Source of the DNA: Centropus unirufus
Taxonomy: Eukaryota; Chordata; Aves; Cuculiformes; Centropidae
Direction of reading: 5' to 3'
Assembly (NCBI GenBank): GCA_013397695.1
Contig: VYZI01000254.1
Location: forward strand, 678,484 to 742,483
Length of the DNA stretch: 64,000 bases
Shown here: in pieces, positions 49,194-61,916 of the stretch
Layout: each line of letters begins with the position of its first letter
Numbering within the stretch: position 1 is the first letter of the stretch
Notes under the pieces: generated by a model
Seen by the model: the letters and a program-made list of their open reading frames with translations, nothing else
Databases searched by the model: none
Told to the model about the DNA's origin: nothing
Translations under genes and position numbers: made by a program

Positions 49194-49397
49194 AGAAAGA
49201 AAGAAAAAAACCAAGAAGCAGAACAACAAAAAACTCAAAACAAAACTAAGTAGAGCAAAGCTAAACCCAGAGGTGATGTAACAATTAAATGTCAAGTGTA
49301 GACCAGCTTAATTTTCTCTCCTATAGGGAATTCTAAATAAGAAACTTCTATTTCCCAAATAAAAGAAAAACAAAGAAAGAAAGCAAGAAGGAAAGGA
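49194..49397. repeat. Two A/G-rich low-complexity stretches
   Basis: AAGAAAG-type sequence at 49194-49247 and 49362-49397, separated by ordinary sequence. Purine-rich on the plus strand. Confidence 0.6.
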
Positions 49398-50100
49398 TCA
49401 TTTAAAAATTTTTACTGGAAAAAAAAAGAACACTCATCAGTAATAAATTTAGTAAAGAATGTAGTTCAACTCTGAGAAGTCAGACCCAGAAGTTTCCAGG
49501 TCATTCATGGCACCTGGGTCAGCCCTGCAAGACTAATAGAGCTCCAAGTAGGTGTCTCACAATTCAGAATCTGAGTTTCAACCCATTCCATGGCAGCCCA
49601 GTGAGTCTCCAACCTACCTCCCTCTGTCTGGAAGCTCAATCCCATGCAGATGATCCTTGTATTTAACAAACTTAAAAAAATTCCTTGCACCTCTGAAAAC
49701 TCAAGGCTAAGGCTGTTGGCACAGCTTCCTGCACTCAGGTACTGGATGGAGGTGTAGACCTGAAATTTCTGTTTCTCCAAACTCTGAAGACAGACTGTAC
49801 TTGTGAGAGACAGCACCTACAGTTGAGCTGGACTCATTTGCAGCCTGTTGGGTGAAATATTTTGGTGTCTGCTTCATCTGAAGCTCACTAGTCTCAAGTG
49901 GCTGCTATGAGATATTTTATTTTAAAAACTATTAATATGATCTGTGCCCACTGAGAATTTACATTTTTTTTTAGGAAGTGGTACTGCAGAACAATGTAGA
50001 GAAAGGAAAACCTACTTGTGAAATATCTCTCCATTTTATTTGATTTCTTCCCCATTTTTAATAGGAAAAAAACCCAACACACAACACGGTATTTTTAAAC

Positions 50101-50170
50101 TCCCTGTGAAAAGTTGGACTTGATGATCTCAGAAGTCTCTTCCAACCTGGTGATTCTATGATTCTATGAC
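50101..50170 (+). mobile_element. Short CR1 LINE tail
   Basis: Only the last 70 bases of a CR1: GTTGGACTTGATGATCTCAG (50114-50133), AGTCTCTTCCAACCTGGTGA (50134-50153), and two copies of TTCTATGA. This is a severely 5'-truncated insertion. Confidence 0.9.
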
Positions 50171-50212
50171 CCTGTATTTATGCCCTGAACATATAGGCAT
50201 TTGCAGTTCAAC

Positions 50213-50389
50213 CTGGCTGGAGTCATGGGTTCTGGAAGCCCTGTGCCGTCCAGTAGCTCCTTTTCATTCCTTCCGTACTCTTCCCCGGTTTGCCATTTCT
50301 CCTTCTTTGGAAGATATTCATCGTCCTCTGACTTTTTTTTATTGCGTGGAAACGACCGGACTGTCTCTTTCAATTCCTTTTCTCTTTCA
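50213..50389 (-). other. Candidate coding exon in a CpG-dense block
   Basis: A minus-strand frame is open across 177 bases (59 codons) between an acceptor-like CCCTCTAG at 50397-50390 and a weak donor-like CAG/GTTGAA with the GT at 50212-50211. Its residues are mostly charged ('NKKKSEDDEYLPKKEKW', 'GEEYGRNEKELLDG'). Seven CpG dinucleotides fall in 50246-50359, far more than in the surrounding sequence. The interval would be a symmetrical phase-2 exon. I recognise no family; the donor is poor, and a plus-strand ORF overlaps (50201-50458). It could equally be a non-coding conserved or recently inserted piece. Confidence 0.25.
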
Positions 50390-50459
50390 CTAGAGGGTCA
50401 ATCAGCAGAGTCAGCCACAGGCCATAGTCTAATGGGAGTCTTTGATTTTGATGAATGAA

Positions 50460-53077
50460 AGTGAAAGAAGGTTAGACCAATTTCTCTGAAAGGAAGTGAT
50501 CTGTGATATCTCTCAGCACTTCAGGCTCAACCGGTGTGACTGCCTCACTGGAGGACATCAGAGGTAAAACCAGAAGCGCATTAGTACCAGCTCCAAGAGA
50601 CTGGGGAAAGAGATTTAATTTTTCTGGTTATATGTTGAACTCTGAGTAAAAGCTAAGTGATTTGTTTTGAAGTCCCTTTTAAGACCCTTGCAGTATTTTG
50701 GAAATCCTCATCAGGAATCAATTATTCTCCATGGCCTTTGGAGGTCTTCTTTTTGCTCTTTTCTCTAACATCATCTGGTACACTCAAAAGCTAGAAGCTC
50801 TTCATTTGATTTTCAGAAGCAGCTCTATAGCTGTTTCCAATCTTATTCTGCTCTGTGGAAGCAATTCGCAACCCTGAAGACCTGCTCTTCTGGCTTAGAC
50901 CTGATATATCCCAAAATTTCTTATAATCCATCTTCCTTTGATATTAAGTCTTTCTGCAGGCCAATATCATTCATAGAACATTAATCTGATTGGAATTCAG
51001 GATGAGAAGCAAAAATACCAGTATCCATTGTAATTCCAAGAATCACTACCACATTATGGCAAACAGAGCTATCATTGGTTTTCTGATGCTTGCAATAGAT
51101 TTGATTTTAAATTTTCTTGTTCCTTTTAACCTTTATCCATGGATAAATGACCTATGGAAGTCAGAGTGACAAAAATTAAGGAATTAATTCCTTTGGTTTT
51201 CTACAGTTTATCAGCCAAGATTCTTTTCTGTAGCAGATCAGCTAGGTTTTTCTTGACAAAACCAGAGCACATAAATATTTCTCTGGATATACGTAATGCA
51301 TTGAGTAAAGAAAGGCCTGTGAGGAAGCAATTAAGTCAAGAACTGCTCCACGTTTGGTAAATCCATTAGCCATAAGCAGTATGGGTGTGAACAGCTCTGT
51401 AACGAAAGGTCCAGAAAAAGTATTGTTTCTCCTGGAACAGAGTATGAAGTCAGGATAGTCACAGTAATTAACATCATGATCCTAAAGAGAACTCTAGAAT
51501 GAAAGATGTTAATTTGCTTGGTCACCCTGAGTGTCTCAAGCTCCACTCACCAAGAATTCACTCCAGAATGAAGAAAATGTTGTAAGTTGTTGCTACACAC
51601 TGGTTTGATAAAACACATTGTGATTACTAAGGCATCATTAATTCCCTGACTGAGGAATACTTGCATTAAAACTCATTTTTTAAATGAAATTATGACTAAG
51701 GTAGCTCATTTAAATTCAAAATATATCCAGCTCAAGAACAACGACAATCATTGCTCACGTGAAAGAAGTATGATCTGAGACAGCAACTATACAGTGAAAA
51801 TAAAGCAAAGTATTAATGTTTGTGCATAATGCGGATTCAATGTTTTGAAAATGCAAATAGCATACCTTCATTTTAATTTTAATTTTAAATTCAACAGGTA
51901 CACAGGGGTTAACTCTGATAATTATGTTTGGGAGTTATGTGGATAAATTGCATTGGCATGTAACAGGATTTATGACTGCAACACCCACGCATCAGTTTTT
52001 CTGTTTACCACAAACACTCTAACTAGGTTTCCTTCTCCATACTATTCTCTAAGTCTGATTTACTTCTCTATGAACTATCATGGGACCAGGCTGGCTTGTG
52101 GGGTTATAATACAGTACAGTGCTTTCTATGCTCTATCGGTGTTCCTATTTCTCATCCAGAGAAGGATTATAAAGACAAAGAACCAGTTTCTCCTAATTAC
52201 ACCAGCATGGTTGCACACACTGGGATAATTTTTGAGACCACAGCTGCAACAAGAGTTGTAATAAAGGTAAATTATGTACCCTTTCAATACGTGCAATTAC
52301 AACATTTTCCCATGGAACATCTTACCACTTAATGGATATACAAGTGACTATGTGAAATGAGTAAAATAAAGACAATTGCTGTAACCAGCAAACTGTGTAT
52401 ATTTTCAAAAACACCATACACCACTCGTGTCAAACTGTGAGTTCAAACAGCAGGGCAGCCCATCCTCTATGGAACTAACGTGGATAGCAATAGCAGTATT
52501 ATTGAAGTTTGTCAAGAAATACCTATTGGATCTGGAAATTATTTATATGTAGCCTCTTTTAAAGCACTAAAATGGATTTTCATACAAATGTGAATCTGCA
52601 CAGAGGGGTAGATTCTGCATGGGGCTCAGTGTTTTCTTGAGTATGCTCAGCTTACTGCCTACATACTCTTATTTTACTCTCCCTCCTGCTTTCTTTTTCA
52701 GAATACAGCTTGAAAGTCAGCTGCCCACTCTTCTCATTGCCTTTTCTATGTTTTCCTCCTTTTGTTTTCCCTGTACTTGAGGGAAGGAAAGCAAATATTG
52801 AACAGTAATTGGCTAAAACTTTTGTCTTTCCTTCCTGATAGCTCTAAACATGATGGTGATTTTCTAGATTGACACGAGCTAAAAGAGGAAATAAAGCAGC
52901 TCTAGTGAAAGGAATTACCCTTGTGCTGTCTTTCCTTCCCACTACACTCATACGAAAGAACTCATAGGAAAAATTTGTTACATACAAAGAATCAACAAGA
53001 AACACTGCAACTAAGAAAATATTTTTAGGCATAAAATACAGTAGGAAGGAGTAGATTTGCAAAACTGAAAATTTACA
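50460..53077. other. Unique DNA, no gene seen
   Basis: ORFs of up to 91 codons with no domain. A TTTTAA-type repeat lies at 51870-51890 beside a lone ATGCAAAT octamer (51851-51858). Nothing else is callable. Confidence 0.5.
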
Positions 53078-53630
53078 GAATCACAGACTCACAGGAGGGT
53101 CAGGGTTAGAAATGATGTCTGGAGATAATCCAGCCCAACCTCCCTGCTAAACCAGGGTCAGCCACAGGAACATGTCCAGGTGGGTTTTGAATATCTCGAG
53201 AAAAGGAGACTCCACAACCTCTCTGAGGAGCATTCTCCAGTGCTCTGTCACCATCAAAGAGAAGTTTTTCCTCATGTTAAGCTGAAACTTCCTGTGATCC
53301 ATTCTGTGTCCTTCGCCCCTTGTCTTGTTGCTGTGCTCCATTGAGAAGAGCCTGGCCCCATCTTCAGGGTACCCTCCCACCCTTTATGTATTTATAAGCA
53401 TATATAAGATCCCCTCTTAGACCTCTCTTCTACACACTAAACAGACTGAGCTCACTCAGCCTTTCCTCATAAGATAGATGCTTCAATCCCCTAATTATTT
53501 TTGTGACCCTCCACTGGAGTGTCTCCAGTAGGCCCTTGTCTTTTTTGACCTGAAGGGAATGATACGGCCACACTAGGGCAAAGCAGAGGGGGAGAATAAT
53601 CTCCTTTGACCTTGTAACTGAAGGAATAAG
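53078..53630 (-). mobile_element. CR1 LINE 3' part
   Basis: Minus-strand copy with its 3' tail at the left (CAGAATCACAGACTCACAG near 53078-53096). Landmarks on the plus strand: AGCCCAACCTCCCTGCTAAA (53131-53150), GAGACTCCACAACCTCTCTG (53206-53225), CTGTGCTCCATTGAGAAGAG (53331-53350), AAGATCCCCTCTTAGACCTC (53406-53425), CTCAGCCTTTCCTCATAAGA (53456-53475). These are standard for the chicken-type CR1 ORF2 C-terminus and 3' UTR, a different subfamily from the copy at 44960. 5'-truncated near 53630. Confidence 0.93.
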
Positions 53631-54457
53631 CTGATATGTCTATCTGTGGTTACTTTTCATCCTCACAAATCAAATGAGAAGAGTGAACTTAAACATTTTT
53701 ACCTCTCAATTATTTTTTTCTGCTTGAAGCACACACAGAAAAGCTGGACACATCAGATCTACAAACGCAACTCAACTGGCAAATAAAGATAGCCACAAGT
53801 TTTGGTCACTGAAATTACTTGAAATGTAGCCCTGCAGAAAAAGTTATGCTGCCATTATTTTGTGACCAAATCTTGTGTAGCTAAACCAATGTAATTTAAA
53901 ATTAAATTATTTGGAGAACAGTATGATTCGAATTATGGTACCAAGAAGTTCTGCATACCTGACAAAATACACTTGGCAATTGGTGTATTTTCATGACTGA
54001 CTGGATGTCAGAGTACTAGAATGAACTCTCCATGCATATGGTCAGAGCAGGTTATTTGGACCCTCACCACCAACTCAGTGAAGTTAGTTCAGGGAAGTTA
54101 CTTCAGGGTGTGATGATTCATTTGGGAAGGACAGGTTTACTGAGGAAAACAAAAACATCTGTAGATATCATATTGGAACCGCTTACTATTGTATGTACTC
54201 ATCTCATGAGGGAAGCACATTTTTTGATGGGTATATTTGCCCTTTCTCTTCCTAGTTTTAGTACCCAGTCCTGCACCAAACTAAATTCAGGTTGTCAATT
54301 GTGCTTGTTATCTACTTTCTTTCTTTGCAGTTTACTTATTAAATGAAACCTTTAGAATTCTTGTTTTCTTGGGAAGCCAGGTTTTCTTGGAGAGCAGTGT
54401 TTTCATGACTTTTAAAAGAACAGCTTCAATCACTTTATAGATGTAGACTGTATTTTC

Positions 54458-54475
54458 ATTATTATTATTATTATT
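54458..54475. repeat. (ATT)6 microsatellite
   Basis: Six perfect ATT units, read directly. Confidence 0.92.
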
Positions 54476-55644
54476 TTAATTTCTCATGGCCTTGTACACA
54501 TGATACTTCTGATAATATTTCAAAGGGTCCCCTGAATGGAATTAGATTTCAATTTATACTGTACATCAGCATTATATTATAAAAAATATGAGACTTTGAA
54601 CCCTTTCTCTCACACACATGCACAAATATAACAGTTTTGTGCTTTGCAGAAATCTCACATCTGAAGTGCATGACATCTCTTACTTTTCTTATAATGCTAA
54701 TGCATGAAAGCTAACATGCAGTATTCCTATTTATATCACCTTTCAAACATTAAGGAACTAGTTACCAGAGCAACCAACCTGTCATCCAGTGGGTACCACA
54801 ATAACACTCAACAATAACTTATCTAAAGCTTGTAACTGGACACATACCTGAGATGAAAAGCATGCTCCACTGTAATCAATGGCAAGTCCGTTCTCGATTT
54901 ACCCAGCCTGGATTTTGTCTTTGCTTTTGGATAAATTACTAAATGATCTAGGCTCACAAGAGTAAAATGTACTTTGCAGAATCCCACTTTGAACCATCAT
55001 TTAAAAGAGCTGTGCACACTCCGTTTGGTAAGTATGTTGTGAGTAGCCATCCTGTTCATGAACATGTTTTTTTAAGCATTCCTTTGCAGATAGATTAATT
55101 AAAGTAGCTGAAAATCATTAGTGATAACAGAGTATCCCTTGAGCCCAGGAAGCTGTTCATATACAGCACTTTGCAGATTGAGGAGCTTATCATGCAGCTT
55201 CTGCAAAGTACAAATCCTATATAAGTGTTAAATAAGATTGCTACAGTCTCTGTCAGCAACTTCCTCTGTTATGCCAAATAAGTTTGCATAGTATCTTGTC
55301 ATTTTTTCTATATGACTTCAGGGTGTATTCCATATTCAGCAACTATTCTTTCTTCAGGATACAGGGCACAGCACTAAAATACACAGACATTAAAGCTATG
55401 CATAAAAAATAAGAGGGAACCATCAGTTATTCCAGGAGATGTGTCTTTAAAGGAGTAACACTAAATATATCTGTATTAAAAAAACTCTATCAAATTCAGA
55501 AAAACAAGGGGCTTGAAAGTTAGCTGTCCCGTCTTCAACTTAAGGACAGAAAATCCATAACATTTAGTTCAAAAAGTCTTCGTAAATCAGAAGAGACCCA
55601 GACATGGCAAGAGTGCCATACAAGCAGAAGAGATATTGGCTAAC

Positions 55645-55663
55645 ATGTGTGTGTGTATGTGTG
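55645..55663. repeat. Short TG-rich microsatellite
   Basis: TGTGTGTGTGTATGTGTG, read directly. Confidence 0.8.
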
Positions 55664-58393
55664 AAATCCAAAAATACAACTGTTAGCAAACAGGCAATGC
55701 AGTCCTTTTGAATCATTATAGTAATTATAAAAAGTAATCTTTAGAACTCTGTTGTATTTACCACTGTGCCTGAATGAAGAATTTCTGCAACCACAGCTTA
55801 ACAACACAAAAGCTGCAGCAGCAGCACTGTCTAAAGAAGTTTATTTTTCCTTCCACCATAGTAATTACTATTGGTCCTACTGCATGTTTGTTACCTCTTC
55901 AAATGTTTCAGGAAAATTATTTACCTGCAAAACACTGCAAACATATGTAACATTTTCCCATATATTTTTCTATTTTTACCAGTAATGTAGATCAGTTCTC
56001 CATGGATCTAATGCAACAAGGAAATTTTAAAGCAAAAAAGAATAGGACACTGGTGCTCAGAATCAGTCTCTAAATATCCTTAGCTCTCAAGGTACATAGC
56101 CTCTCTAGAGTATATTATCTAGCTGTGCTTCTAAATTGAAGCGTACAGGGACAAGAGAACAGATATCAGAACAACACAGGCTGAGCCACAGAGCTTTTCA
56201 ATAAAGAGATCACAAATAAACATCCAAGAGTTATTGATCTCTGACACCAACTCAAGTGCTGTGATTAATCCTCTGAAGTCTGACTTGAGCATGTCTGTGG
56301 CTTTGAGCACCATTCTGGGGCACGGCAGGCTGGGAGGAATCCTATCTGCTTGCGTTTTTCCTTCCTTACTTGTACAGAGTGAATTTCAGTACATCCCTAC
56401 TCTTAACTCTGTCTCTAGGTGATTTGCTTACTAGGCCAATCTGTGTCTGCTTTCTTTGTTTTTCCTCATCATTGCATAGGGTAATAAGGCATGGACAATA
56501 ACAGCATCTGAGTAAGGGAAATTTAACTATGCCTTTTTAGGAGCTGAAGTGGGTACATTCCATTTAGGTAAATTAACTGGTTTTGATCCAGGTGTTCTTT
56601 AATCTTATCTGACACCATTTTTTTTATCTATAGTAATTACATTTGAGGAGCCCCATTCTAACCCTGCTATTTGCACAAAGTGGTACTCTGCTTAACAAGG
56701 AGTCTTGCTGAACTGACTTATTCACTTAAGAGGTAGCACAGCTTATGAATCACTGTGACATACTGAAGATTGTAATCATCTGTCAAATGGGTAGTGAGCT
56801 TGTGACTAGGCAACCTCTTATGATTTAAAAAAGAAGTGGACTTAGATAATAAACCAGAAAAATAGCAATCAGGATTACACAACAAATCTCACTCAGTAGG
56901 CAAAAAAGAAAGGAGCAAAAAGATATAATGACCATGTCTCTCTGAGAGTAAAAGCTGGAAGTATGTTTTTATCTAGATAATATCAAGAGACCATTGTGAA
57001 GATTTGTTTGTAAAAAAATCAATACTATTACTCAGACACACTCATGCAGGGCCGAACGTGTGGAACTGAAATCAGCCTAAGTAGCTATAACTGTGGCTAG
57101 TGGGATAAGACAAAGAACATCCAAAAGTCAAAGCCAGCATCAGATAGAAGGGCCAAAGACCTCACTGATCCCAGGACCATTAACCATATAGAGTATTGTG
57201 GTCGTCATGTCTTGTGGAAGGACTGTCCTGACCTTTTGACATCAATGGTCTAGATGGTCTTCTATAGGGAGCTCCTTAAAAAGGATTGAAAATTTTTTAA
57301 ATTTTAGAACAGCCATGCTATGTTAGATTAAGAACTAAGATAATTGACTTATCAAATTGAAAAAAATAATTAAATAAGAAGTGCAACAGTTAGATCAAAT
57401 GGAAAAGATGAAAAGAGTTTTTGCACAGACCTCCTGTGACCATAGCTGACTTCTTGCTTTCACTCCCATGATCACTTGGGGTTGGATTTGGCACAAGATT
57501 AGACATATAATTTAAGGGTCTATTTCTAGCTGTTCAGTATATGAGCTAAGTATCTAAGCTCCATTATGGTTGATGGAGTTGTAGTTAACGCAATCTAATT
57601 GGAGCCTAGGGAACATTTCTGATCATGAAAGGAAATACAGATAGAGAGGCTTCCGTTTAAGCAAGCAGAAGCATGCATCAGTTTCAGACACATATAAGAC
57701 ACGTGTAAAGTTAGAGCACATATAATAGGCTGGTAGGCGTCCCGTGGCCTTCTAGAACAATAGTTGGGTGCCGCACAAGCTCTCTTTGACCACCTCAAAT
57801 GGCTATGATTCCTTCCAGTCCTCGCACCTCCTCTGCCATGAACAATCTTAATATCTCCCCAAAACCAAGGCTGTTCTTCCCTGTACAGAAGGTTCCACTT
57901 GTCCCAGTTACTCCATAAATGATCTTCAATCTCTAGCTGAAACCATTGAAACTAAGATGGAAAGGAACCGTCTCCACTACGTCTTTGGTCCTCACTAGTT
58001 ACTCGTTACCTCAATACAGCCAGACCTGGTGACTTTCAGTTTTTCTAAAAAGTGCAGATATAGTCCTAGAGAAGGGAAGGAATGTGAACCCAGCTTTGCA
58101 CCAATGAAAAATATGTTTTGCTATGCCTTTTGCCCCTGTAGCCTCTTTTTATCTCTGAATGGTATGTTTCAGGAATTTGTCTATGTAAAACCAAGAAATG
58201 TAAATTCTAGTGAGAAGACACTGCTATGAAAACTGTTGTCTCACCAGACTCCTTTTTGAGTTTGTTAAATTCAGCATTTTTAGACAAGACAAAACATAAT
58301 CTCTCTCCATGACTGGATGCAATGGAAAACTATTAAGCTTAACAACTGTCCTTTGAATCAAATATTCTTTTTTATCAAAGGAAGTTTTCTGGG

Positions 58394-59358
58394 NNNNNNN
58401 NNNNNNNNNNNNNNNNNNNNNNNNNNNNNNNNNNNNNNNNNNNNNNNNNNNNNNNNNNNNNNNNNNNNNNNNNNNNNNNNNNNNNNNNNNNNNNNNNNNN
58501 NNNNNNNNNNNNNNNNNNNNNNNNNNNNNNNNNNNNNNNNNNNNNNNNNNNNNNNNNNNNNNNNNNNNNNNNNNNNNNNNNNNNNNNNNNNNNNNNNNNN
58601 NNNNNNNNNNNNNNNNNNNNNNNNNNNNNNNNNNNNNNNNNNNNNNNNNNNNNNNNNNNNNNNNNNNNNNNNNNNNNNNNNNNNNNNNNNNNNNNNNNNN
58701 NNNNNNNNNNNNNNNNNNNNNNNNNNNNNNNNNNNNNNNNNNNNNNNNNNNNNNNNNNNNNNNNNNNNNNNNNNNNNNNNNNNNNNNNNNNNNNNNNNNN
58801 NNNNNNNNNNNNNNNNNNNNNNNNNNNNNNNNNNNNNNNNNNNNNNNNNNNNNNNNNNNNNNNNNNNNNNNNNNNNNNNNNNNNNNNNNNNNNNNNNNNN
58901 NNNNNNNNNNNNNNNNNNNNNNNNNNNNNNNNNNNNNNNNNNNNNNNNNNNNNNNNNNNNNNNNNNNNNNNNNNNNNNNNNNNNNNNNNNNNNNNNNNNN
59001 NNNNNNNNNNNNNNNNNNNNNNNNNNNNNNNNNNNNNNNNNNNNNNNNNNNNNNNNNNNNNNNNNNNNNNNNNNNNNNNNNNNNNNNNNNNNNNNNNNNN
59101 NNNNNNNNNNNNNNNNNNNNNNNNNNNNNNNNNNNNNNNNNNNNNNNNNNNNNNNNNNNNNNNNNNNNNNNNNNNNNNNNNNNNNNNNNNNNNNNNNNNN
59201 NNNNNNNNNNNNNNNNNNNNNNNNNNNNNNNNNNNNNNNNNNNNNNNNNNNNNNNNNNNNNNNNNNNNNNNNNNNNNNNNNNNNNNNNNNNNNNNNNNNN
59301 NNNNNNNNNNNNNNNNNNNNNNNNNNNNNNNNNNNNNNNNNNNNNNNNNNNNNNNNNN
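58394..59358. other. Assembly gap (965 N)
   Basis: Undetermined bases. The left flank is unique sequence; the right flank starts inside a minus-strand CR1, so the missing piece must include the 3' end of that element. The apparent 348-codon ORF spanning the gap is an artefact of translating N. Confidence 1.
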
Positions 59359-59835
59359 CTTGAGGCTATTTCCTCTAATCCTGTGACTTATTACTTGGAG
59401 AAGAGTCCAACATCCACCTCACTACAATCACAATCTCTTTTCAGGTAGTTGTAGAAGGTGATAAGGTCTCCCCTCAACCTCCTGTTCTCCAGACTAAACA
59501 ACCCCAAATTCCTCAGCCTCTCCTGATAAGACTTGTTCTCCAGATCCTTCACCAGCTCCCTTACCTTTTTCTGGACACTGTTCAGAAGCCCAATGTCCTT
59601 GTACTGAGAGCCCCCAAAACTAAACACAGTATTTGAGATGCAGCCTCGCCAGTTCCAAGTACAGGGGCAGGATCACTCTCCCAGTCCTGCTGGCCTTACC
59701 ATTTCTGACATAAATCAGGATGCTGTTGGCCTTCTTGATCACCTGGGCACACTGCCAATTCCTATGCAGTCAGCTGTCAACCAACACTGCCAGGTCCCTG
59801 GGCAGACTACTGTATCTCTGACTCTATGCATTAAA
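59359..59835 (-). mobile_element. CR1 LINE fragment cut by the assembly gap
   Basis: Minus-strand ORF2 C-terminal region. The minus frame 59627-59391 reads 'LVKDLENKSYQERLRNLGL' and 'RRLRGDLITFYNYLK', the CR1 block just before the 3' UTR; further 5' it carries 'GLPRDLAVLV'-like and 'NSILIYVRNGKASRTGRVIL'-like residues in shifted frames. On the plus strand it shows CTCCCCTCAACCTCCTGTTC (59467-59486) and GGCCTTCTTGATCACCTGGG (59729-59748). The 3' UTR and tail are inside the gap. The 5' truncation is near 59835. Confidence 0.93.
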
Positions 59836-60819
59836 TGACAGAAGAGCTTTGGGATTTGGGAGATAGGAGGGGAGATTTTATAATTTAGTCTCTAGTATGT
59901 TATTAAAAGGTTAAATAACAAACCAGAGCCCTTACATCCTTGATGAAATACTATAGGACGTACAAAAGCCATTGAAAGGAAGGAAAGCTACACTAACTTT
60001 TTGGCCTGATGGAAAATAAATCTGTTGCAGAGGTAGGGTGTCAGGCAAATTTTATCTAGGCGGTGATTTTTTACACAGTTTAAAACACCATTTCACATAC
60101 CAGTCCCAGATGAAAATACAAAATTGGAAAATTAGACCTTTTCTGGCCATTGAGAAGTTCAGTGGAACTATATGTCAATTTAAAATCTGAAAAGGTGTGA
60201 AAAAGCTAGGTGCAAAAGAGGAAGGTGATTTATAAAATTAAGCCTACTGCTATCCTAATATTTTTTACTATTTTTCCAGGTCTTTGTTAGAACCTTCCTC
60301 TTTCTTCTCATCAATTTGTCCTTATCCATTGCTTGCAGAAGTCTACCCATGGAGTCTGGGCCATAATGTGCAGAACAGGTAAATCTACCTGGCCCCAGCA
60401 TGCTAGAACTTCATGAAATTCAACAGATGGATCCTTACCATACCCAATGAATTCTAACACAGTCAAGAAGCAGCAGTCTCATTTATGGAGTGTGAAAAAA
60501 CTCAGTGGAAATCATTATTAAAAAAAAAAAGTATCTTTTAGGTTTAGAACTAAACACCCAATTTGAAAGCCTATTTCTGTAAGAAGAACATATCTGCATG
60601 ACAACATGTATAAGAATCAGTGTGACGTCCATTTTCTCTCCTCTTCTTTGAGCTCAGGGCTTGGGGTCATAGATGACAAGCACTACAACACAGTCCTGCT
60701 TCAGTGCATAGAAAAAAAAGAGTAATTTTAACACACAGTGTTTGATTTTTGCATCTACCGTTTAAAAGGAGCACCAACAAAAAGTCATCAATGGAAGCTT
60801 TTCATTTTTTCCCCAGAAC

Positions 60820-61010
60820 AGAGTACTGTGCTGATTAAATATTAGCTCATTAGCAGGGAGCATTTATTTTGTGGAAGTTTGTTGTCTTTAATAAGCAGAA
60901 TGACACACAGGGTTTTCCATTAGTGACTTAAACTTTGTCTTTCATGTATTTTTAGCATTTCCATCTTGGTTTATTCCATTTTTAAATAGCACAAAATTCC
61001 CTTGAAAGAG
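60820..61010. promoter_or_regulatory. Weak candidate for a conserved non-coding element
   Basis: Repeat-free sequence with GCTGATTAAATATTAGCTCA (60831-60850), TTAGCAGGGAGCATTTATTT and TTTAATAAGCAG words, mixing homeodomain-type cores with complex sequence. Judged only by texture; needs alignment to other birds. Confidence 0.15.
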
Positions 61011-61581
61011 CAATCTGCCTGTGCAGGATCTGTGTCAGCTCTCTGTAGTGTATCGATCTGAAAAATGATGGACTACAAATCTAACTTATAACTTTAAACC
61101 ACAGCCTTTTGGCAGGGTTCTTCTGGAAAGTGTAAGCTACCCATTACTCTTGGAAGCATTATTTTTTAAAAAGACATGATACATGAAGAAATGCAAAGCC
61201 AGCTCAAGCGTTTCAGATTTGGGTGATAGGTAAGCTCAGTAACCACATTCTTCTATGACACAAAGTAGCAATTAAAATTGGGTTTTCAGTTCAAAAGGTG
61301 TAGAAAACTTAGATCGATAGTTTGAGCTGAAGAAAAGTGTATTCATTTCCAACATGTTCTTCTTCCTTTCTGTGGACTAGTGAGCAGAGAGCACCATCAT
61401 GCACTCCTCAACACAAAGACCTGGTCCCACTATCTTCACAGTAGATATTTGTTTACTCAGACTCACCAACAGCCATTTTTGTACATTTCACAAAAGGTAT
61501 GTGGAAAGAACCCATGTTTATCAAAACTTTGAAATATTTCTGTCTAGACCTTCTCCTGCAGTGATCCTTTAAAAGAAGACA

Positions 61582-61603
61582 CCCACTACCACTACCACCA
61601 CCA
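61582..61603. repeat. Short CCA/CTA trinucleotide stretch
   Basis: CCACTACCACTACCACCACC, read directly; an imperfect microsatellite. Confidence 0.75.
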
Positions 61604-61916
61604 GGTTTTACTGCATAGGAATCAGAATGTTTCACATTTTAAGCAGAGAAACATCAAAATGCCTAAAAGGGAAAGATGAGAAACTAACAGGGTTTCTGTA
61701 CAACTCTCTCATCCAGCTGTGTCCCTCAAGACATATCTTTGACTTCATGAGTGTTTTCACTTAATGCAAAGACTTCCTGCATTTTAGGTTTCCATGATAG
61801 TTTCTTGTTCCCAGGGATTTCTTGCATTTCCCTGCTCTCTATTGTGACTCTCATCCACCTGGTCCCTATAGTCACAACCAATGTCTCCCTGAATTGCTTC
61901 CTCTCATTTTTTTCAG

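Larger units (their letters stand above)
46221..50100. other. Unique DNA with A- and T-rich tracts, no gene seen
   Basis: A T-rich stretch lies at 47881-47944 and A/G-rich stretches at 49194-49247 and 49362-49397. ORFs of 103 codons (49505-49816, minus) and 90 codons (47898-48170, minus) show no domain; the latter reads through the T-rich tract as poly-Lys. A phrase at 48945-49045 faintly resembles an old 'CTAGACCTAAAT' sauropsid repeat but is not callable. Confidence 0.5.
53631..58393. other. Unique AT-rich DNA, no gene seen
   Basis: An (ATT)6 microsatellite at 54458-54475 and a TG run at 55645-55663 are the only repeats seen. ORFs reach 104 codons (54032-54346, plus) without motifs. Ends at an assembly gap. 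Confidence 0.5.

Noticed and set aside
49505..49816. 103-codon minus ORF
   Set aside because: No recognisable domain, no good flanking splice sites; likely chance.
51851..51858. POU/octamer motif ATGCAAAT, also near 2316, 11512 and 28765
   Set aside because: An 8-base AT-rich word is expected several times by chance in a window of this size and composition.
58317..59363. 348-codon plus-strand ORF
   Set aside because: Almost all of it is translated N from the assembly gap.
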